A DNA stretch of 64,000 bases from Vermamoeba vermiformis. Lineage: Eukaryota; Tubulinea; Echinamoebida. The translations under genes and the position numbers were made by a program. Below, piece by piece: positions 35,638 to 48,297 of the stretch. The stretch spans positions 1 through 64,000 of the forward strand of contig JBEWZL010000202.1 in assembly GCA_045837725.1 (NCBI GenBank). Reading direction: 5' to 3'. Each line of letters starts with the position of its first letter. The stretch's first letter is position 1. The notes under the pieces were generated by a model. That model was given only the letters and a program-made list of their open reading frames with translations. It was not told the DNA's origin and made no database searches.

Positions 35638-37013
35638 ATGGAAGTAGAGGTCCAAGCCAACTATTTTGACCCTGCTGGGGAAATGGACATATTGCAGTAC
35701 TTCGCTACCGATGATTTTGATGCCTCTCCAGGCGCAGTTATTGTCGAAAGCTCACATTCATCACCCAACTCGGGTGTATTCAACTCCGATGAGCATGATT
35801 CAGATTCCGAGTCAGGCCTTCAAAACTTTAATACTTATATGTAAGTATTAACATAATATAATTCCATTTAAACCGATATCTTCGTGGGATATCAATAATT
35901 TCGAATTTTCGGTCTTGTTCCTGTTTCTTTCAGATCCGTGGATTAATTTAGGTATTCGTTAGGAGTGACCAATTGCCCGAGCAAGGCACCATATTAGCCA
36001 CACAAACATTACATGGCATTCAATCAGGACCTTTTTACAATGTACAAGCCTCTTCACCTCAGAGTGTTAGCAGCAGTCCCGAGATTGAACCAGCCGAAAG
36101 AAAGAAACGCGGCAGAAAGAGACGACGCACCGACGAGGGGTCAGTGGAGGTGACTGGCGATGAAGAAGATGTCGCCTTTGTCGCTTTATCACGCGAAGAG
36201 TTGTTGGAGATATCGAGTCGCGAATTGGAAGAACGAACCAAGAAGTTGATGGCCATTCGACCCCTCACTGCTGCTGAACAACGTGAGATTAAGAGACAAC
36301 GACGATTGATTAAGAACAGAGAGTACGCTCAAGCCTCACGTGCCAAGAAGAAGGGCAACATGAGCGAGATTAACTATCGCTTGCAAAGCCTCGAAGATGA
36401 GAACGAAGAGCTGAAGCGACAAGTGGCCTTGTTGCAAGCCAAGTGCAATGACTTGAGCAACGAGAACAACGACCTCAAGGCCAAGCTCAACACACAATCA
36501 GTGCCCTCGAGTGCAGTCAACAACGAGGAACAGATCGACATTTTTGCTCCGTCAGTCGAAGACAGCTCGTCATCGTCCTTCGTCAACACGTTGTTCTCTA
36601 ACATCACTGGCTTCATCAACCTCGAGCCCAAGAAGAGCTTTAGTGAAGCTACCAACAACACTGCCACTGCACTCAAGGCGGGCGTGTGCTTGTTCATGAT
36701 CTTCCTCTCCTTTGGCATCTTCTTCCAAGTTGGCACTGGCATGTTTGGCAAGATGGCCTTTGCTCCTTCAGACAACTTTGGCGATGATTTCAGATTCCGC
36801 ACGTTTGGTAGCCGCACTTTGAAGGGCTCCGACGATGTTCCTGCCGTCGAAGGTATTGACTTGGACAATGCTCTGCACCCTAAGAGCATGCCACATGTGG
36901 ATCATGGTCCGCTGACAATGGACGATGTGTTGATGGACGAGGCTGTCTCGTTCACTTCAAGCGTGCAAGTCAACAACACTAACGCTCAACTGCCGCGACA
37001 ATCGAACTTTTAA
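35638..37013 (+). CDS. bZIP transcription factor with C-terminal transmembrane helix (ATF6/bZIP28-like)
   Basis: Exon 1 is 35638-35840 (ends phase 2) and exon 2 is 35963-37013, giving TYMSDQLPEQGT at the join and about 417 aa. The N-terminal part is acidic (PNSGVFNSDEHDSDSESGL), like an activation domain. The basic region is REIKRQRRLIKNREYAQASR (NxxxAxxSR-type), followed by a zipper (LQSLEDENEELKRQVALL). A hydrophobic helix (AGVCLFMIFLSFGIFFQVG) comes near residue 310, then a lumenal-type tail of about 95 residues. This is the layout of ER-tethered stress factors (ATF6, CREB3, plant bZIP17/28), which are released by cleavage. No clear S1P site (RxxL) is seen right after the helix, so the release step is unproven. 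Confidence 0.85.
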
Positions 37014-37125
37014 GTGTTAAATGTTTGATACCCCTCTTGTAAATAATGTAAGATAAATCCCATTTTTGACTCTAATTCGTGTTCATTCGGTATGGTACAT
37101 CTATAATACAGTAGTGCTGGGGCTG

Positions 37126-38356
37126 TTAGACACGCAGTTGTTGCATAGCATTCATGTCCTCTTCTTCGAGTGTGAAGCCAAATATGTTGATGTTGTCCCT
37201 CTGCAAGGCCGTGTTAGAAATAATGAAGTTTGGAGATATTAAAGCACGACGTACAATGTGATTGAGGCTGGTGGAGCGAGGCAGCACCACAATGTCTTGC
37301 TGTGTGAGCCACTTCAAAATGATCTGCGAGGGAGTGCGGTGATATTTCTGCGCGAGGTCTTGAACGACTGCGTGATTCATTGCGGCTTTGTTCAGACTAC
37401 TGTAAGCAGTGAATTGAATGTTGTGCTTGCGACAGAAGCTCAGCACTTCGCGGTCTTGCGAGTACGGGTCGTGGTGATTCTGCACCACGTGCGGCTTTAC
37501 TTTGGCAAAGTCCTAAACAGGCAAATTAGATCTGCAATCTGGAAACAATGAGTGCTTCAAGTTATATGTACCCAGAGCTCCTTCAATTGATTGATGTTGA
37601 AGTTAGACACGCCAATGCTCTTCAACACGCCGCTGTTGTACTTCTCTTCCAACACGCGCCACGACTCTTTCCACACTCCCTTCTTGTTCGCTATGTCTCC
37701 TGTGCACAAGTCACCCCAGCCTGTTTAGGATGAGAACGGATCCTACTGGAGTAATATGACTTACAGTCAGCATAGTGCAGCAACATCAGGTCAATGTAGG
37801 TGGTTTGAAGGTTGTGCAGCGACTTGTCAATGGACTGCTCGGCAGGGTCAGTGCCGTGGTCTTGCGGGTGTATCTTGGTGGTAATAAACACATTCGAGCG
37901 CGAGTAGCCGCCTGATGATAACAAATTGCCAATCACTCGCTCTGTCTTGTACCACGGGCCCGTGTCAGAAGCTGTATCGATGTGACGATAACCTGCAACC
38001 AGTCAATTAACACGATCGCGCACTCGCATCATAGCTCAAGGGCTTACCATAATCTAGGGCTGCTTTGATGGAGGTACTCGCCTTGTTGCCGAGAGCAGCA
38101 GTACCGAATCCAACTCTTGGAACTGTTTTCTAGTTTTTAGCCTTTACTTGATTTTTAAAATTTGCCCTGAAGACTTACTGCTTACGCCGTTTGATAGCAC
38201 TAAATTACGATCAGTAGCTTGATTTTTAAAATAGGCAGGAGGGATGCGATCTCCAAAATCGCCCTCGCTGTACGGTTGTATTCTGTACGAAGTAAATATG
38301 ACTATTAAAATTGCCAATACTATTCCTATCAACATAAATTGTTTAATCCTCCGCAT
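37126..38356 (-). CDS. Membrane-anchored aldo-keto reductase
   Basis: Four exons or so. The ATG at 38356 begins MRRIKQFMLIGIVLAILIV, a single N-terminal TM anchor, unusual for this soluble family. Splicing at AAC-GGC gives LSNGKTVPRVGFGTAALGN, the AKR start. The catalytic tetrad can be traced: Asp in YRHIDTASDTG, a Tyr in the following helix (WYKTERVIGNLL), Lys in VFITTKIHPQD, and His in IDLMLLHYADC. The C-terminal barrel (VQNHHDPYSQDREVLSFC; ILKWLTQQDIVVLPRS) holds the NADPH-binding loop. It would reduce carbonyl compounds with NADPH at a membrane face, probably cytosolic or ER-lumenal depending on topology. The active-site Tyr spacing is a little shifted from the usual AxxYxNE. Confidence 0.85.
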
Positions 38357-38554
38357 TCTCTTATGTAGATCCACTGGGTAGCTGTCAGTATAGTTCTAGC
38401 TTGGTAGCCTATGCTCGCTAGTGCGCGATATAAACAGAGTCTATAAACAATAAGTTGTGGCGCTCAAGTTAATGTGCGCTCCAATTAAGTGCAACAAGTG
38501 ACAGGTGAGAAACGCGCCAAAATTACAGGTCAACTTTTAAATTAAAACCTTCAA

Positions 38555-40919
38555 ATGAGCGACACGACTGCGCCCAAGAATGCGTTTCAGTTCTTGATGA
38601 ACAACAAAAAATCTAAAAGTGATGCGGTTTCAGAGCCAAAGACGAAAAAGAGAAAACTAATTAATGTAGATCAACCCGAAGAAAACAAGGCAAAAAAGCC
38701 AAAGCCAGAGTTGTCGTTTATAATTAAAGATGAAACAGGGCTTGGAAACGAGAATTCAGAAAGCGTGTTTAATAAATTGGCACCCAAGCCTGGTAAGCCT
38801 AATTATGAATAATAAAATAATTCTGATCTACCTCTGACACCTCGTGATTAATAGCGGCATCGTTCAGTCCAAAAAAGAACAAAGCTAAAAAGAGCGCGAA
38901 ACTCTCTGGACCGACGGAGTACACAAACAAGATTTGTCACTTAATGCAGATCCGATCGGGAAGTGAAGTCACGTGGGCAACAGTATTCCTAGAGCCAGAA
39001 GCCGATGAAGAAGGAAAAGACAAAATCGAACTGTTAACTGGTGATAAATTCCAAGAATTAATGGGCGCGGATGATCACGAGGACGGTACCTCGAGCAACA
39101 ACTCTACCTCAGTGCAAGTGCCACACGTGCCCAACTTCTGTTGGTACTGGAAGCGTGCTTATAATGAAACAACTGTAGCAACATTTGGCACCGAGCCCTC
39201 GTCCCCTGTGCGTGCAGCTAGAACAAGATTGATGCATCCAACAACGCTCAATCCACTGTCACACGATGACATTGTAAAAAGTAAGCATTCAATGTTATAT
39301 GTCACACATACTAATTAACTAGATATTGATGACTACCGAACGATGAAGTGGGAGTGCGAGTCAGGACCAGTACAAGTGCGGAACTGTTACGGTCAAAATC
39401 GACACTTGGAAGTGCGCTTGACATCCAACGCAGCATTGAACGAGCACGCGATTGACTTGATGGACGCGTCGCTGCCTTCCAACAACTCTTGGAGCTGTCG
39501 ACTGTCCCCTTCAATCTTGAAGAGTCTCCTGCAGAAAACTATTCGTCGCTCACGTCCTGATGCGGCTGTACGCATAGCACTGCAACTGATCAAGATTAGG
39601 CACGTAGTATGCACTAGTAATAACATATGCATCAGTCTGACACTAGCTTAGCTTCATGGAGTACATCCGACGCATTATAATAATCATGTTCGAAGACGCG
39701 ATCTTGCACCCTTCACTGCCAGTGCTGACGTGGCTATTGATGGCAAACATCGATAACTACCACGAGGAAGAGAAGCAGGACGAAGAGGCTGGCGTGATTA
39801 GTTTTGGTCCGGGCAGTTCATCGTACAAAAAGCCACCGAGCTATTACAACTTGTCATTGCGCCGCGAGAACACACTCGCCATTAGTCCTGAACTGCTAAA
39901 CTATGCATTGCAAATAGGTACGTTACATTAATATTAGCGTAACTATCTAATCCTGTCTGTAGCGTATGACTTGGCTTCGGTACGATTCCGAGACACGTGT
40001 GATGTGCACGTGACACCGCCGGATGATATGAACGAGCACGCTGGCAGTGGTGATGAGATGGACGAGCGCATTGAGCAGCACGGGACATGGCCTAATGTGC
40101 AACACTTGGCACAACTGAAGCCCTTTGAAGCCAATCTAGTGCTTTGCATTCTAATCCGATCTTCGTTTGGAGGTATACTGGTGATGATCTTATAAATACC
40201 TTGTCTGAATATACTTCTTACGACAGGTATGACTGGTGACATGCTCATGTTGCGCCAGTACGCCAAGATATGGCACGCACGATTCAAACGCGAGCACGCA
40301 TTGCCTCCCATGATCACAGGCAACAACAATACTGATTGGCTCGCATGGTTGAAACAGATTCATTGCTTGAAGAGTCCTGTCACTGCAGGTCGTGCTTTTA
40401 TTGATTATCGGACTTTGGGGCCGATTGTGTATGAGGACTGTTTGCTGGCCGGCATTGATTTCCACTGCAGTCCTATGGTAATTAATCCTACTGTAATGTT
40501 AGATCTTATTACTAACGCAACATTGCAGCTCCAACAATTGCTGGAGGACACGGCTGCTAAGCGACTGATTGACGAGTTCATGCTGGAAAAGTTTAATACC
40601 ACATCGGATACTGAGATGCATTTGCGACACATGGTTTGGTGGTTTAGAAGGTACTGTATAATATTGCTACATCACACACAGTTCCGCTCATTTCCCATTT
40701 GACAGTTCCATCAACAACAAAGTCTCGATATATCCCGATCTGGAACGTAGCGAGGTACAAAAGGAGCACGATACGAAGATGACGCTGTTTCATTTGTTTG
40801 GGCAGTTGAGTCACAAACTGGATCTGATTTCAAGCCAGCAGTTTAGACGAGCAGTGTACCGACTGAAGCAGCCGAAGAATAACAGTAACGACAATACGCA
40901 CGCACCAGCCAAGAAGTAG
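38555..40919 (+). CDS. Conserved nuclear-type protein, unknown function
   Basis: About seven exons. It begins NAFQFLMNNKKSKSD and continues with Lys-rich nuclear-localisation-like stretches (PKTKKRKLINV, KAKKPKPE). A region from 38880 (YTNKICHLMQIRSGSEVTW) and PNFCWYWKRAYNE precede the best-preserved part: SLLQKTIRRSRPDAAVRIALQL, then MEYIRRIIIIMFEDAILHPSL and PVLTWLLMANIDN. The latter pattern (LQKxIRRxxxxAAxxxAxxLxx...LRRLxIIxxEDxxLHPxLP) recurs in eukaryotic and AAA-type proteins that I cannot name with confidence. The final exon ends ...PAKK-stop at 40919. A role in DNA or RNA work is possible from the NLS-like start, but unproven. Confidence 0.6.
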
Positions 40920-41460
40920 TGGCGTTGCAATTGCAACTACCACACAAATTATATGGGTCACAAAGTCCGAAAGAAGCGAGATATTCTCCGTTGACACGTT
41001 GCATGCACCAAATGGCAACGAGAACCGAAGCATGAACTGCCAGTGCGGTGTTACACCAATGTAAAAAAACAGTTGGCAGGTTGTTGGGACGATGGCAAAA
41101 GATATTACTCTTACATTGCCCTTCTATAAATTCAATTTTTGCACGTGTCCGAGGCAATTCATAGGATTTTCAGCAGCGTGACCGAAAAAGGAGTGAAACA
41201 TTAAATTTTCACCGAACTACCAGCCACTTCCAGTCCTTTTTGCCTTGCAAATTCATAGGACCGGCTCTGGCAACACAACGCAACTCGGGGAGTCTTCGAG
41301 GTTTAACGTATTGCACAACACGATCGGCGCTATTTATAAAAGTTGATCAAAGTGCCAAGCAATATAATAGTGCTAAAAATACTGTTAACAGATCGGGAAG
41401 ATTATTATTTACGCATTCCGTTATTACACTCTACAAAGCTAACGCAAGACAACTCGAAAA
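40920..41460. other. Intergenic region upstream of the esterase gene
   Basis: About 540 bp with no coding signal; CACGTG occurs once at about 41142. No repeat or RNA gene is seen. Confidence 0.5.
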
Positions 41461-43179
41461 ATGACTCGTTTTGAAAAGAGCGGACAAGTTGGCTGGTACC
41501 ATGAACATGGCCTGCAAGGTAATTATACTCATAGTGTATATAAATAATTATCATTACGCCTGGCGCAACGGAATTTAATTTTTGATATAAATTCAAAAAT
41601 GGATCTAAAACTAAATGCATGGCATTATAGAGGGCTTTTTCCATACATACGATGCATTGCGTCTCGGACAAGTCGAAAGCCACAAAATTCATGTATTTTT
41701 ACCACGCGAATATGAAAGCAGCGAAGAACGATATCCAGTAGTATATATTAATGACGGAGACACCGTATTCTGGGCGGGATGGTCCCTCAAGTCCGCTAGG
41801 GTATGAAAATCTTCAAGTAGAAAATTAGATTTGAATTGGAAAAGCGAGATCTAATTGTGATTTCTGTTTAAGGTTGCGGAAACTTTGTCGGAATTATATA
41901 GAGCACGAGAAGTACCTAAAATGATCGTAGTTGCTATCGTTCCAGTCAACAGAGAGAACGGTAAGTCGCCATCTATAATTTCTTTTTCTACAAGGATCCA
42001 AAAACTGATAACGCGTCAGAATATACACATACTCAATGGTTCCCTCAACGACCATTCGGCGGATTAGACATATATGCCGATTACCTCGCTGAAGACTTAA
42101 AAGGTAAGTGCCCCATCGCGATCTGAAACATTCAATGAACGCGGAATTGAAGGGAGGTCGATCCAGATTAATTAATTCCGTATTCTTATAGCTTGGATCG
42201 ATGCAAACTACAGAACATTATCTGACCGTCAACATACTACACTCGCTGGCTGCTCTCACGGCGGTCTGGCTGCATTTTACACTGCTATGAAACATCCACA
42301 CAAATTTGGCAACGCTATTTGCATGTCGAGTTCATTTTGGGCGGGCTTAGATCTCGCTGACGGCACGCGAGCGAGTTCACTATCGCTGACCAATTCATTG
42401 CTAGTACAGGTAAGAAAGTCTGAACTAGACTCCGCTCGCGGAGCTTTCGTGTTATCTTTCCTCCGCAGTCAAACTGACAGGACACCCCTTATTTAGAAAA
42501 TCAAATCTACACTTCTTAGCAATATACGTCCTCGACTATGGATCGATTGGGGTCTGTACCGTGAAGGAGGCTTTCATAACGCAGAGCTTGAAGATTTGGC
42601 AACAATTAGAGGCCGCGAAATGGTCGACTTACTGTTGCGCGAGTACAAGTACAAGGTTAATCAAGAGATCTTTGTTTTTGAAGGTAAGTTGACAATGAAG
42701 ATAACACGTTGTGAAATTTATGACGATATTTATTTACACTTTTCCTTGTAGACAAAGCTGGAGGTCACGATGAGATTGCGTGGGGCCGTCGATTTAGATT
42801 TGCATTCAAAACATTATTGGGCACGCAGCCTATGATTACTGCTTCATACGGACCCAGTTCAGCCCCTCAGATCCACGTCAAACATCCCAACACCACTCAA
42901 AACCACAACAGCCTTAACACCAGTAGCTCCGCCATTCGTCGGGTCTCGTCAGCACCAATCAATGCACGCGCAGCTTCACCATCGAACAACAGTGTGAACA
43001 GTGGCTATCTCAGCAGCAGCGGTTCACGCTCGAATTGCTCGACTCCTATTTCAGTAGACAGTGACGACGAAGAGGAGGAACGACGTTCTATTGCCCCGAG
43101 CTATAAGACTGGTCACATGACCAATCACTCCATTTCTATCCCCATTGTCGCTGGGAGAAGGTATTCAGTTCAATCGTAA
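41461..43179 (+). CDS. Esterase of the esterase D / enterochelin esterase fold
   Basis: About seven exons from MTRFEKSGQVGWYHEHGL. The core reads KIHVFLPREYESSEERYPVVY, then INDGDTVFWAG, MIVVAIVPVNREN, QWFPQRPFGGLDIYADYLAE, and the nucleophile elbow LAGCSHGGLAAFYT (GxSxGG). The acid/His end is EDKAGGHDEIAWGRRF (His of GGHD). These are the landmarks of PF00756 alpha/beta hydrolases, common in bacteria (Fes, IroE). The C-terminal 120 residues are Ser-rich and disordered (SSSGSRSNCSTPISVDSDDE), an extension not seen in bacterial members. Substrate is unknown; a glycerol, sugar or siderophore ester is possible. The intron number argues that any bacterial origin is old. Confidence 0.83.
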
Positions 43180-43264
43180 ATATGAAGTGGATCCGACCCA
43201 GTAATTATTTATTTTGAATTGTTGCATCATTGTGTTGTAATATTGAATGTACATAATAAATAAT

Positions 43265-43288
43265 AACCCCTTCTGATGCTGAGGGGTT
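43265..43288. repeat. Perfect 7-bp inverted repeat in a 3' flank
   Basis: AACCCCT at 43265-43271 pairs with AGGGGTT at 43282-43288 over a 10-base loop, right after an AATAAATAATAA poly(A)-signal-like run, between the esterase and TFIIIC genes. It may fold in the esterase 3' end. Confidence 0.5.
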
Positions 43289-43376
43289 TCCGCGGAACTT
43301 CGTGCGACATATTTTCTGTTTGGATTCAGGCGGCATTCAGCTCATTTGCACAATAAGACTAAGACACTGACTAACC

Positions 43377-46300
43377 ATGGAAAAGTCAAAGCTCAATAAC
43401 AATAATATAGATGATATGGAAGTTGACGAAGGTGATAGTGACGAGGGCTTAGAGCAGGACTTCTCGTTGGACGATCTAAATCCACAAAACTTACCGATTG
43501 ATTTTGAGGATGATGACGACGAAGATGAGGATGAAGATCAATTGACCATTGGTTCTCCGTATGTAGAGTTTAAAATTAATTTTTTTATAATTATTAAAAA
43601 TTCTGCGGTGGATCGCAGCGTAATTTCGGCATTTCATTTAGCATATTTTACATCAATTTTATATTAAAAAAATTAACTGTATTTTTAGGGAAAAACAGGC
43701 GAGACGAGCATTGTATGGCGCGGGAATCGATGAAATAGCTTCTGAGCTGCCAATTGGCAAAAAGAAAAAGAAGGCATGTCTCGTGCACAAATATAACACC
43801 ATTATTAATATTTCCAAAAGGGTGGTAAAAGGGGTACTCGTTCCAAATTGCCGCCGCATCTGGCGCGCATTATGGGAGAAGCCAATCTTGCGTATGCTTC
43901 ACAAGAGTTTCAACGCGCTATTGAACTGTTGCACGAAGTTGTGAAGCAGAATCCAAACGTCTCTGATCCCTATCACACACTCGGCTTGATCCACGAAGAA
44001 ATGGGTCAGAACGAGAAAGCCGCTCAATTCTTTATGATTGCTGCACACTTGACGCGCAAAGATGCATCGTTGTGGCGCCGTGTTGCCATGCTCTCCAAGG
44101 TACGTACCTTGTTATTGTGATGAGTGCTCGTGTAGCAACTGACACGCGTTGACATTTAGAGCATTGGCAACATTTCAGAAGCAGTCTACTGCTACACCAA
44201 GGCCTTGAAATTAGAGCCCGGTGATCTCGAGTCATTGTACCAGCGTGCATTGTTATATGAAGAAACGGGTGAGCATAAGAAAGCTACTGAGAGCTTGCAG
44301 CAGTTATTGAAACAACGACCCAACGATCCTGAAGTGTCAAAAGAATTGGCCAAGGTACGCGACTGATATTGTTAATAAGCAATTATTTATCCCTATTTAG
44401 CTGTACCACGCTACACAACAAACAGACAAAGCAGTGGCAGTGTTAGAAGAGACATTCAAAAACAACGAGCAATTAGATCTGGATCTCGTGAACATGTTAG
44501 CGGAACTGTTGATGGGCATGGGTCACTTTGACAGAGCCCAACAAGTGATCAATCAAGCACAGCGACGATACAACAACGCAACACTGCCACTCGATTTGAC
44601 AGTCAATTACGGCATTTGTCAAGCTTATTTGGGCAATCTCACCGCTGCTGCTGTAAGTACTTGCCAAATATAGTAATCGTGCTTTAACGCGGTTTCGAAT
44701 GCAGAGAAGCTTTGACAAATTGATGGAACAAGATGTGATGGCATTCGGTGACTTGTTTTACAGTGTGGCTGAGACTTATGCAGCGGTATGATACGATTAA
44801 ATTTACGTTGAATAATAGTGAAATAACACCGATATTAGTTGGGTGACTCAGACACAGCCATTAGTTACTACGAAGAACTGATTAAGAACGAGCAATACAA
44901 TCAACCAGCTGTTTGGGCCAAGATTGCACGGTGTTACAAATTGACCGAGAAGTGGCGCGAGGCTGTTAATTACTACCGACGAGGTATTAATACTATATAA
45001 TTAATGATGAGTACTAACAGTATTTCAGTTTGCGAGGCATTGCCAGACAATCTAGAGTCATGTTTAGCCCTAATAGATTTGTACAAACAACTCAAAGACA
45101 ATCGTGCAGCACTCGAAGTCGCGGACAGATATTTGGCATTTTACGATCACATTGCAGCGACTGGACAGGAAGGCGAGCGAGACTTGCGCGTGCCTGTGCT
45201 GAAGTTCATGATGCACTATGAACTCGGCGAATACGATGCCTGTCTCGCTGTTAGCATGCCTATATTAGGCAATGCTGATTTAAGACCATACGAGAAACGA
45301 GTACGTGAGACAATATTATGACCATCTTTTACTGACCTGTCAATAGATCCGTAAGAAAGGTGACGGCACTGGTCGTAAAGGCCGCAAGAAAGCTGAAGGT
45401 GAAGACAAGGCCAAGAAATCAAAGAAGAAAGAAGAGGAGAGCGAGGACGATGAGGACGAGGACAAAGAGAAGTCGATGCACGAAGGACAGACCAATGTTG
45501 AAGAGGGTGTGGAGCACAAAGAGGGCGAGACAGTGGAACAAGCGAAGAGAAAGAGTATCGTCGATTACATAGGCTCTGAGAGGTACTATCACTTGGTCTC
45601 CAAGTCGAGCAAAATACTCGTCTACTTTGATCGGTATCGCGAGGCATTTGTCGTCATGAAAGATGCACTCGACTTCATTCGCAACAACGAGCGCGTGAGA
45701 CTTCATCTCGATCACTTGCATCAGCTCAAATATCAAGGTGCCAGTAAGTAGCTAGCATTCGAAATAGATTGACACGTGCTAATATTAATTAGAAATCGCA
45801 TGTCATTTGGGAGAGTACACTGTGGCCAATGAATGGCTGCGCGCTGTGTGCACGAACAGACCGCACAACATGGCACTGTGGAACTTGTTCTATCAAGTCA
45901 TGACCAAGTACGTGCAGATATTCTTAACTCAATACAACTAACAATGTCTTTAGACTGGGCCGTTGGACGTACAGCACACGCTGGATGTTGCGATTGCGCG
46001 CACGATATCCCGATTGTGCAGCGCTGTGGCTGTTGACGGCACACCACGCACTCACTGCTGGCTCACTGCGCTTAGCCCTGGCTGATTACAGTCCTGCACT
46101 GCGACTGCGTGCTGATGCGCCCTTGCCAGCCTTAGCCATGGCCATCACGTTGCTCTCACTGTCAACTTCACGCAGACAACCTGACCGTAACGGCACTGTG
46201 ATGCAAGCCTTTGCTTTCTTTGCCAAATACGTCGAGCTGACCAATCGATCGCAAGAAGCAGTGTACAACTTGGCACGTGCTTGTCAAGGTCTAGGTCTGC

Positions 46301-46464
46301 GTCACTTCGCCGTGGAGCTGTACGAAGAGGTGTTGGCGTGGAAGTACGAAGAGAACTCTGAGAGCTTGAAGCGAGAGGCAGCGTACAATTTGAGTCTGAT
46401 TTATCAAGCGAGTGGCAACTTGGATCTGGCGAGACAAGTGTTGCGTGATCACATCACTATTTAA
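43377..46464 (+). CDS. GTF3C3: TFIIIC subunit 3 (Tau131/TFIIIC102), TPR protein
   Basis: About nine exons. An acidic start (DDMEVDEGDSDEGLEQ; DFEDDDDEDEDEDQL) leads to ARRALYGAGIDEIASELPIGK, then a Lys-rich segment and LPPHLARIMGEANLAYASQE, RAIELLHEVVKQNPNVSDPY, HTLGLIHEEMGQNEKAAQFF, the hallmark first TPRs of GTF3C3/Tfc4. More TPRs follow (DRAQQVINQAQRRYNN; SDTAISYYEELIKNEQYNQ-type). A charged linker (EDDEDEDKEKSMHEGQ) sits between the TPR blocks, and the last exon ends RQVLRDHITI. TFIIIC binds the A and B boxes of tRNA genes, and this subunit recruits TFIIIB. The subunit is about 870 aa, near the family length. Confidence 0.9.
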
Positions 46465-46664
46465 ATATGAGATCAATAGTGAATCAGTCAACTATAAGAT
46501 AAACAGTCAGCATCAATTGACAGCAGCCAAGGAGCAGAGCGAGATACGGAGGAAGTCGAAAAGGTTGTGCTATATCATTCGATAATAATGGAGATCACAC
46601 ACATGTAATTAAACGATGTTGTCGTCTGGAACTATTATGTACATTGTGTTTATTGCTGTGCAGT

Positions 46665-48187
46665 TCAAATACTCTTCGTCGTGAGAATTAAAAATACAGT
46701 GTTGCCGTTGATCGAGGTGGATTTGAGTCGTTTCAAATCAATCAACGAGAGCAATATTATCTGCGTCTTATCACCCGTGTTGAACACACTTTGCAGCTCT
46801 TCTTTGGTGATGTAGCCTGCATCTTCTTGGCCTGCAAACCGCTTGTCGGTCACAAACTCGTTGATTTGTTCGATCAGCTTGTTCAGCTCGTCAAAACTGA
46901 TCTTGCTCTTCAATATCGCGCGCAGATTTTGCATCTCTTCTGCTTCGATCATTTCCATCAACGGGAATATCGTGTCTGCAGGGGGAAGTTATCAGTACAC
47001 CATTCAAATACTTGATAATTGGATTGTATTTACCTGGATTGGAGTTGTTTGACTTCTTTTTGCCGCTTTTTTTCTTTTTCTCGCGCACTTCAATGTTTGC
47101 ATTGTTCATGAAATCTGCGGGCACGTGATCACTCGTAGAACTGACGATTTCAACTGGCTTTGTTGTAGTACTCGTGCTGACACTTGGCGCAACACTCGGT
47201 TTGACACTTGAAGTGTTCGTTGTGGCAGGTGCAGTGACACTTTTGACACTTGTTGACACGTTACTGCTCGGCACTGATTTGACACTGTCTGTTGGTTTAG
47301 CACTGGCAGCACTAGTGACACTCGGTGCAGGACTCGGTTTGACACCTGTCACAGCTGTTTCAGTGAACGACAGTCCTCGCTGCACGGATGACAGCTCTGA
47401 TTTGCGGGCAGATTTGTCGTCGGTGAGTGACGCGAGTGTTGATTCTGAGATGCCAAAGTCCTCTGCAAATACGTGGTTATTACCAAATATAGTAATCTCG
47501 TTCATGAATCAATCAATCGTACCTAGTGTTGGTGTAGGCGGGTCATCAGGATCGCTAGTGAACTTGGTCGGGGTCCTAAAACAGAATAAATGAGCATATA
47601 TGGGTATAGAGCACATTAATATATTACATGTAGCCTAGTTTGGCAGCGAGAGTTGATTTTGTAGCGGATGGAGGCACTTTCTTTTCAGAATAAATTTCAG
47701 TTGGTTTCTGTTCGTTGCGCAATGTTTTAGGTTTGTGTCCCTGTGCTTGAAGGTGTTCGTCGAGCTTGTCTATATAGCGCTCGGTCTGTAATTGAAATTC
47801 TTTCATTTGTGTCAAAAAATTGAATTGGCTGCTCAGATCTACAATCGCCATGGCCTTATTAAAGGTTAATAATCTTGTTAACAATAATAATCATATATTT
47901 TCATGCATACCTCGTTGGTCTCGCGCACTTTGTCGTCGAGTTCATTTATTTTGTTTTCAAGATCATCAAAATACGAATATAAATTTACACCTACAGAGTA
48001 TATATGATTATTTTATGCATTCCAATAATATATTAAATTTATAATTACCTGAATTAGATTTATTTACACCAATCTCAATGCGATCCACTCGATTTTTCAA
48101 ATCCTCTGCTTCGCGCACTACACTCGTTGTCGTTGAGCGGAATTCGCTAAAGAATTTTGTGACATGATAGCCTAGACTAACTTCCAT
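46665..48187 (-). CDS. SKA complex protein: SKA3-like N terminus with SKA1-like microtubule-binding C terminus
   Basis: About six exons from the ATG at 48187. The first 130 residues are coiled coil (FFSEFRSTTTSVVREAEDLK; DLENKINELDDKVRETNE), like SKA3. A TP-rich patch (TPTKFTSDPDDPPTPTL) and EDFGISESTLASL follow; the latter resembles HFGISEYTM of human SKA3. Next comes a low-complexity Ser/Val/Thr region (about 90 aa) and a basic run (REKKKKSGKKKS). The last 100 residues (KSKISFDELNKLIEQINEFV; YITKEELQSVFNTGDKTQII; LIDLKRLKSTSINGNTVFLI) resemble the winged-helix MTBD of SKA1. SKA couples kinetochores to microtubules. Whether this is SKA3 with an MTBD, or SKA1 with a long linker, needs profile searches. 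Confidence 0.65.
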
Positions 48188-48297
48188 GGCTTAGTGCGCT
48201 ACCCTTTGCTGTATTATTGAAATAATATTTGAATTTTTACCCGGTTTTTGGCGCGAAATCGAATTTGAAATTTATTACAATATAATACAGTTATTTA

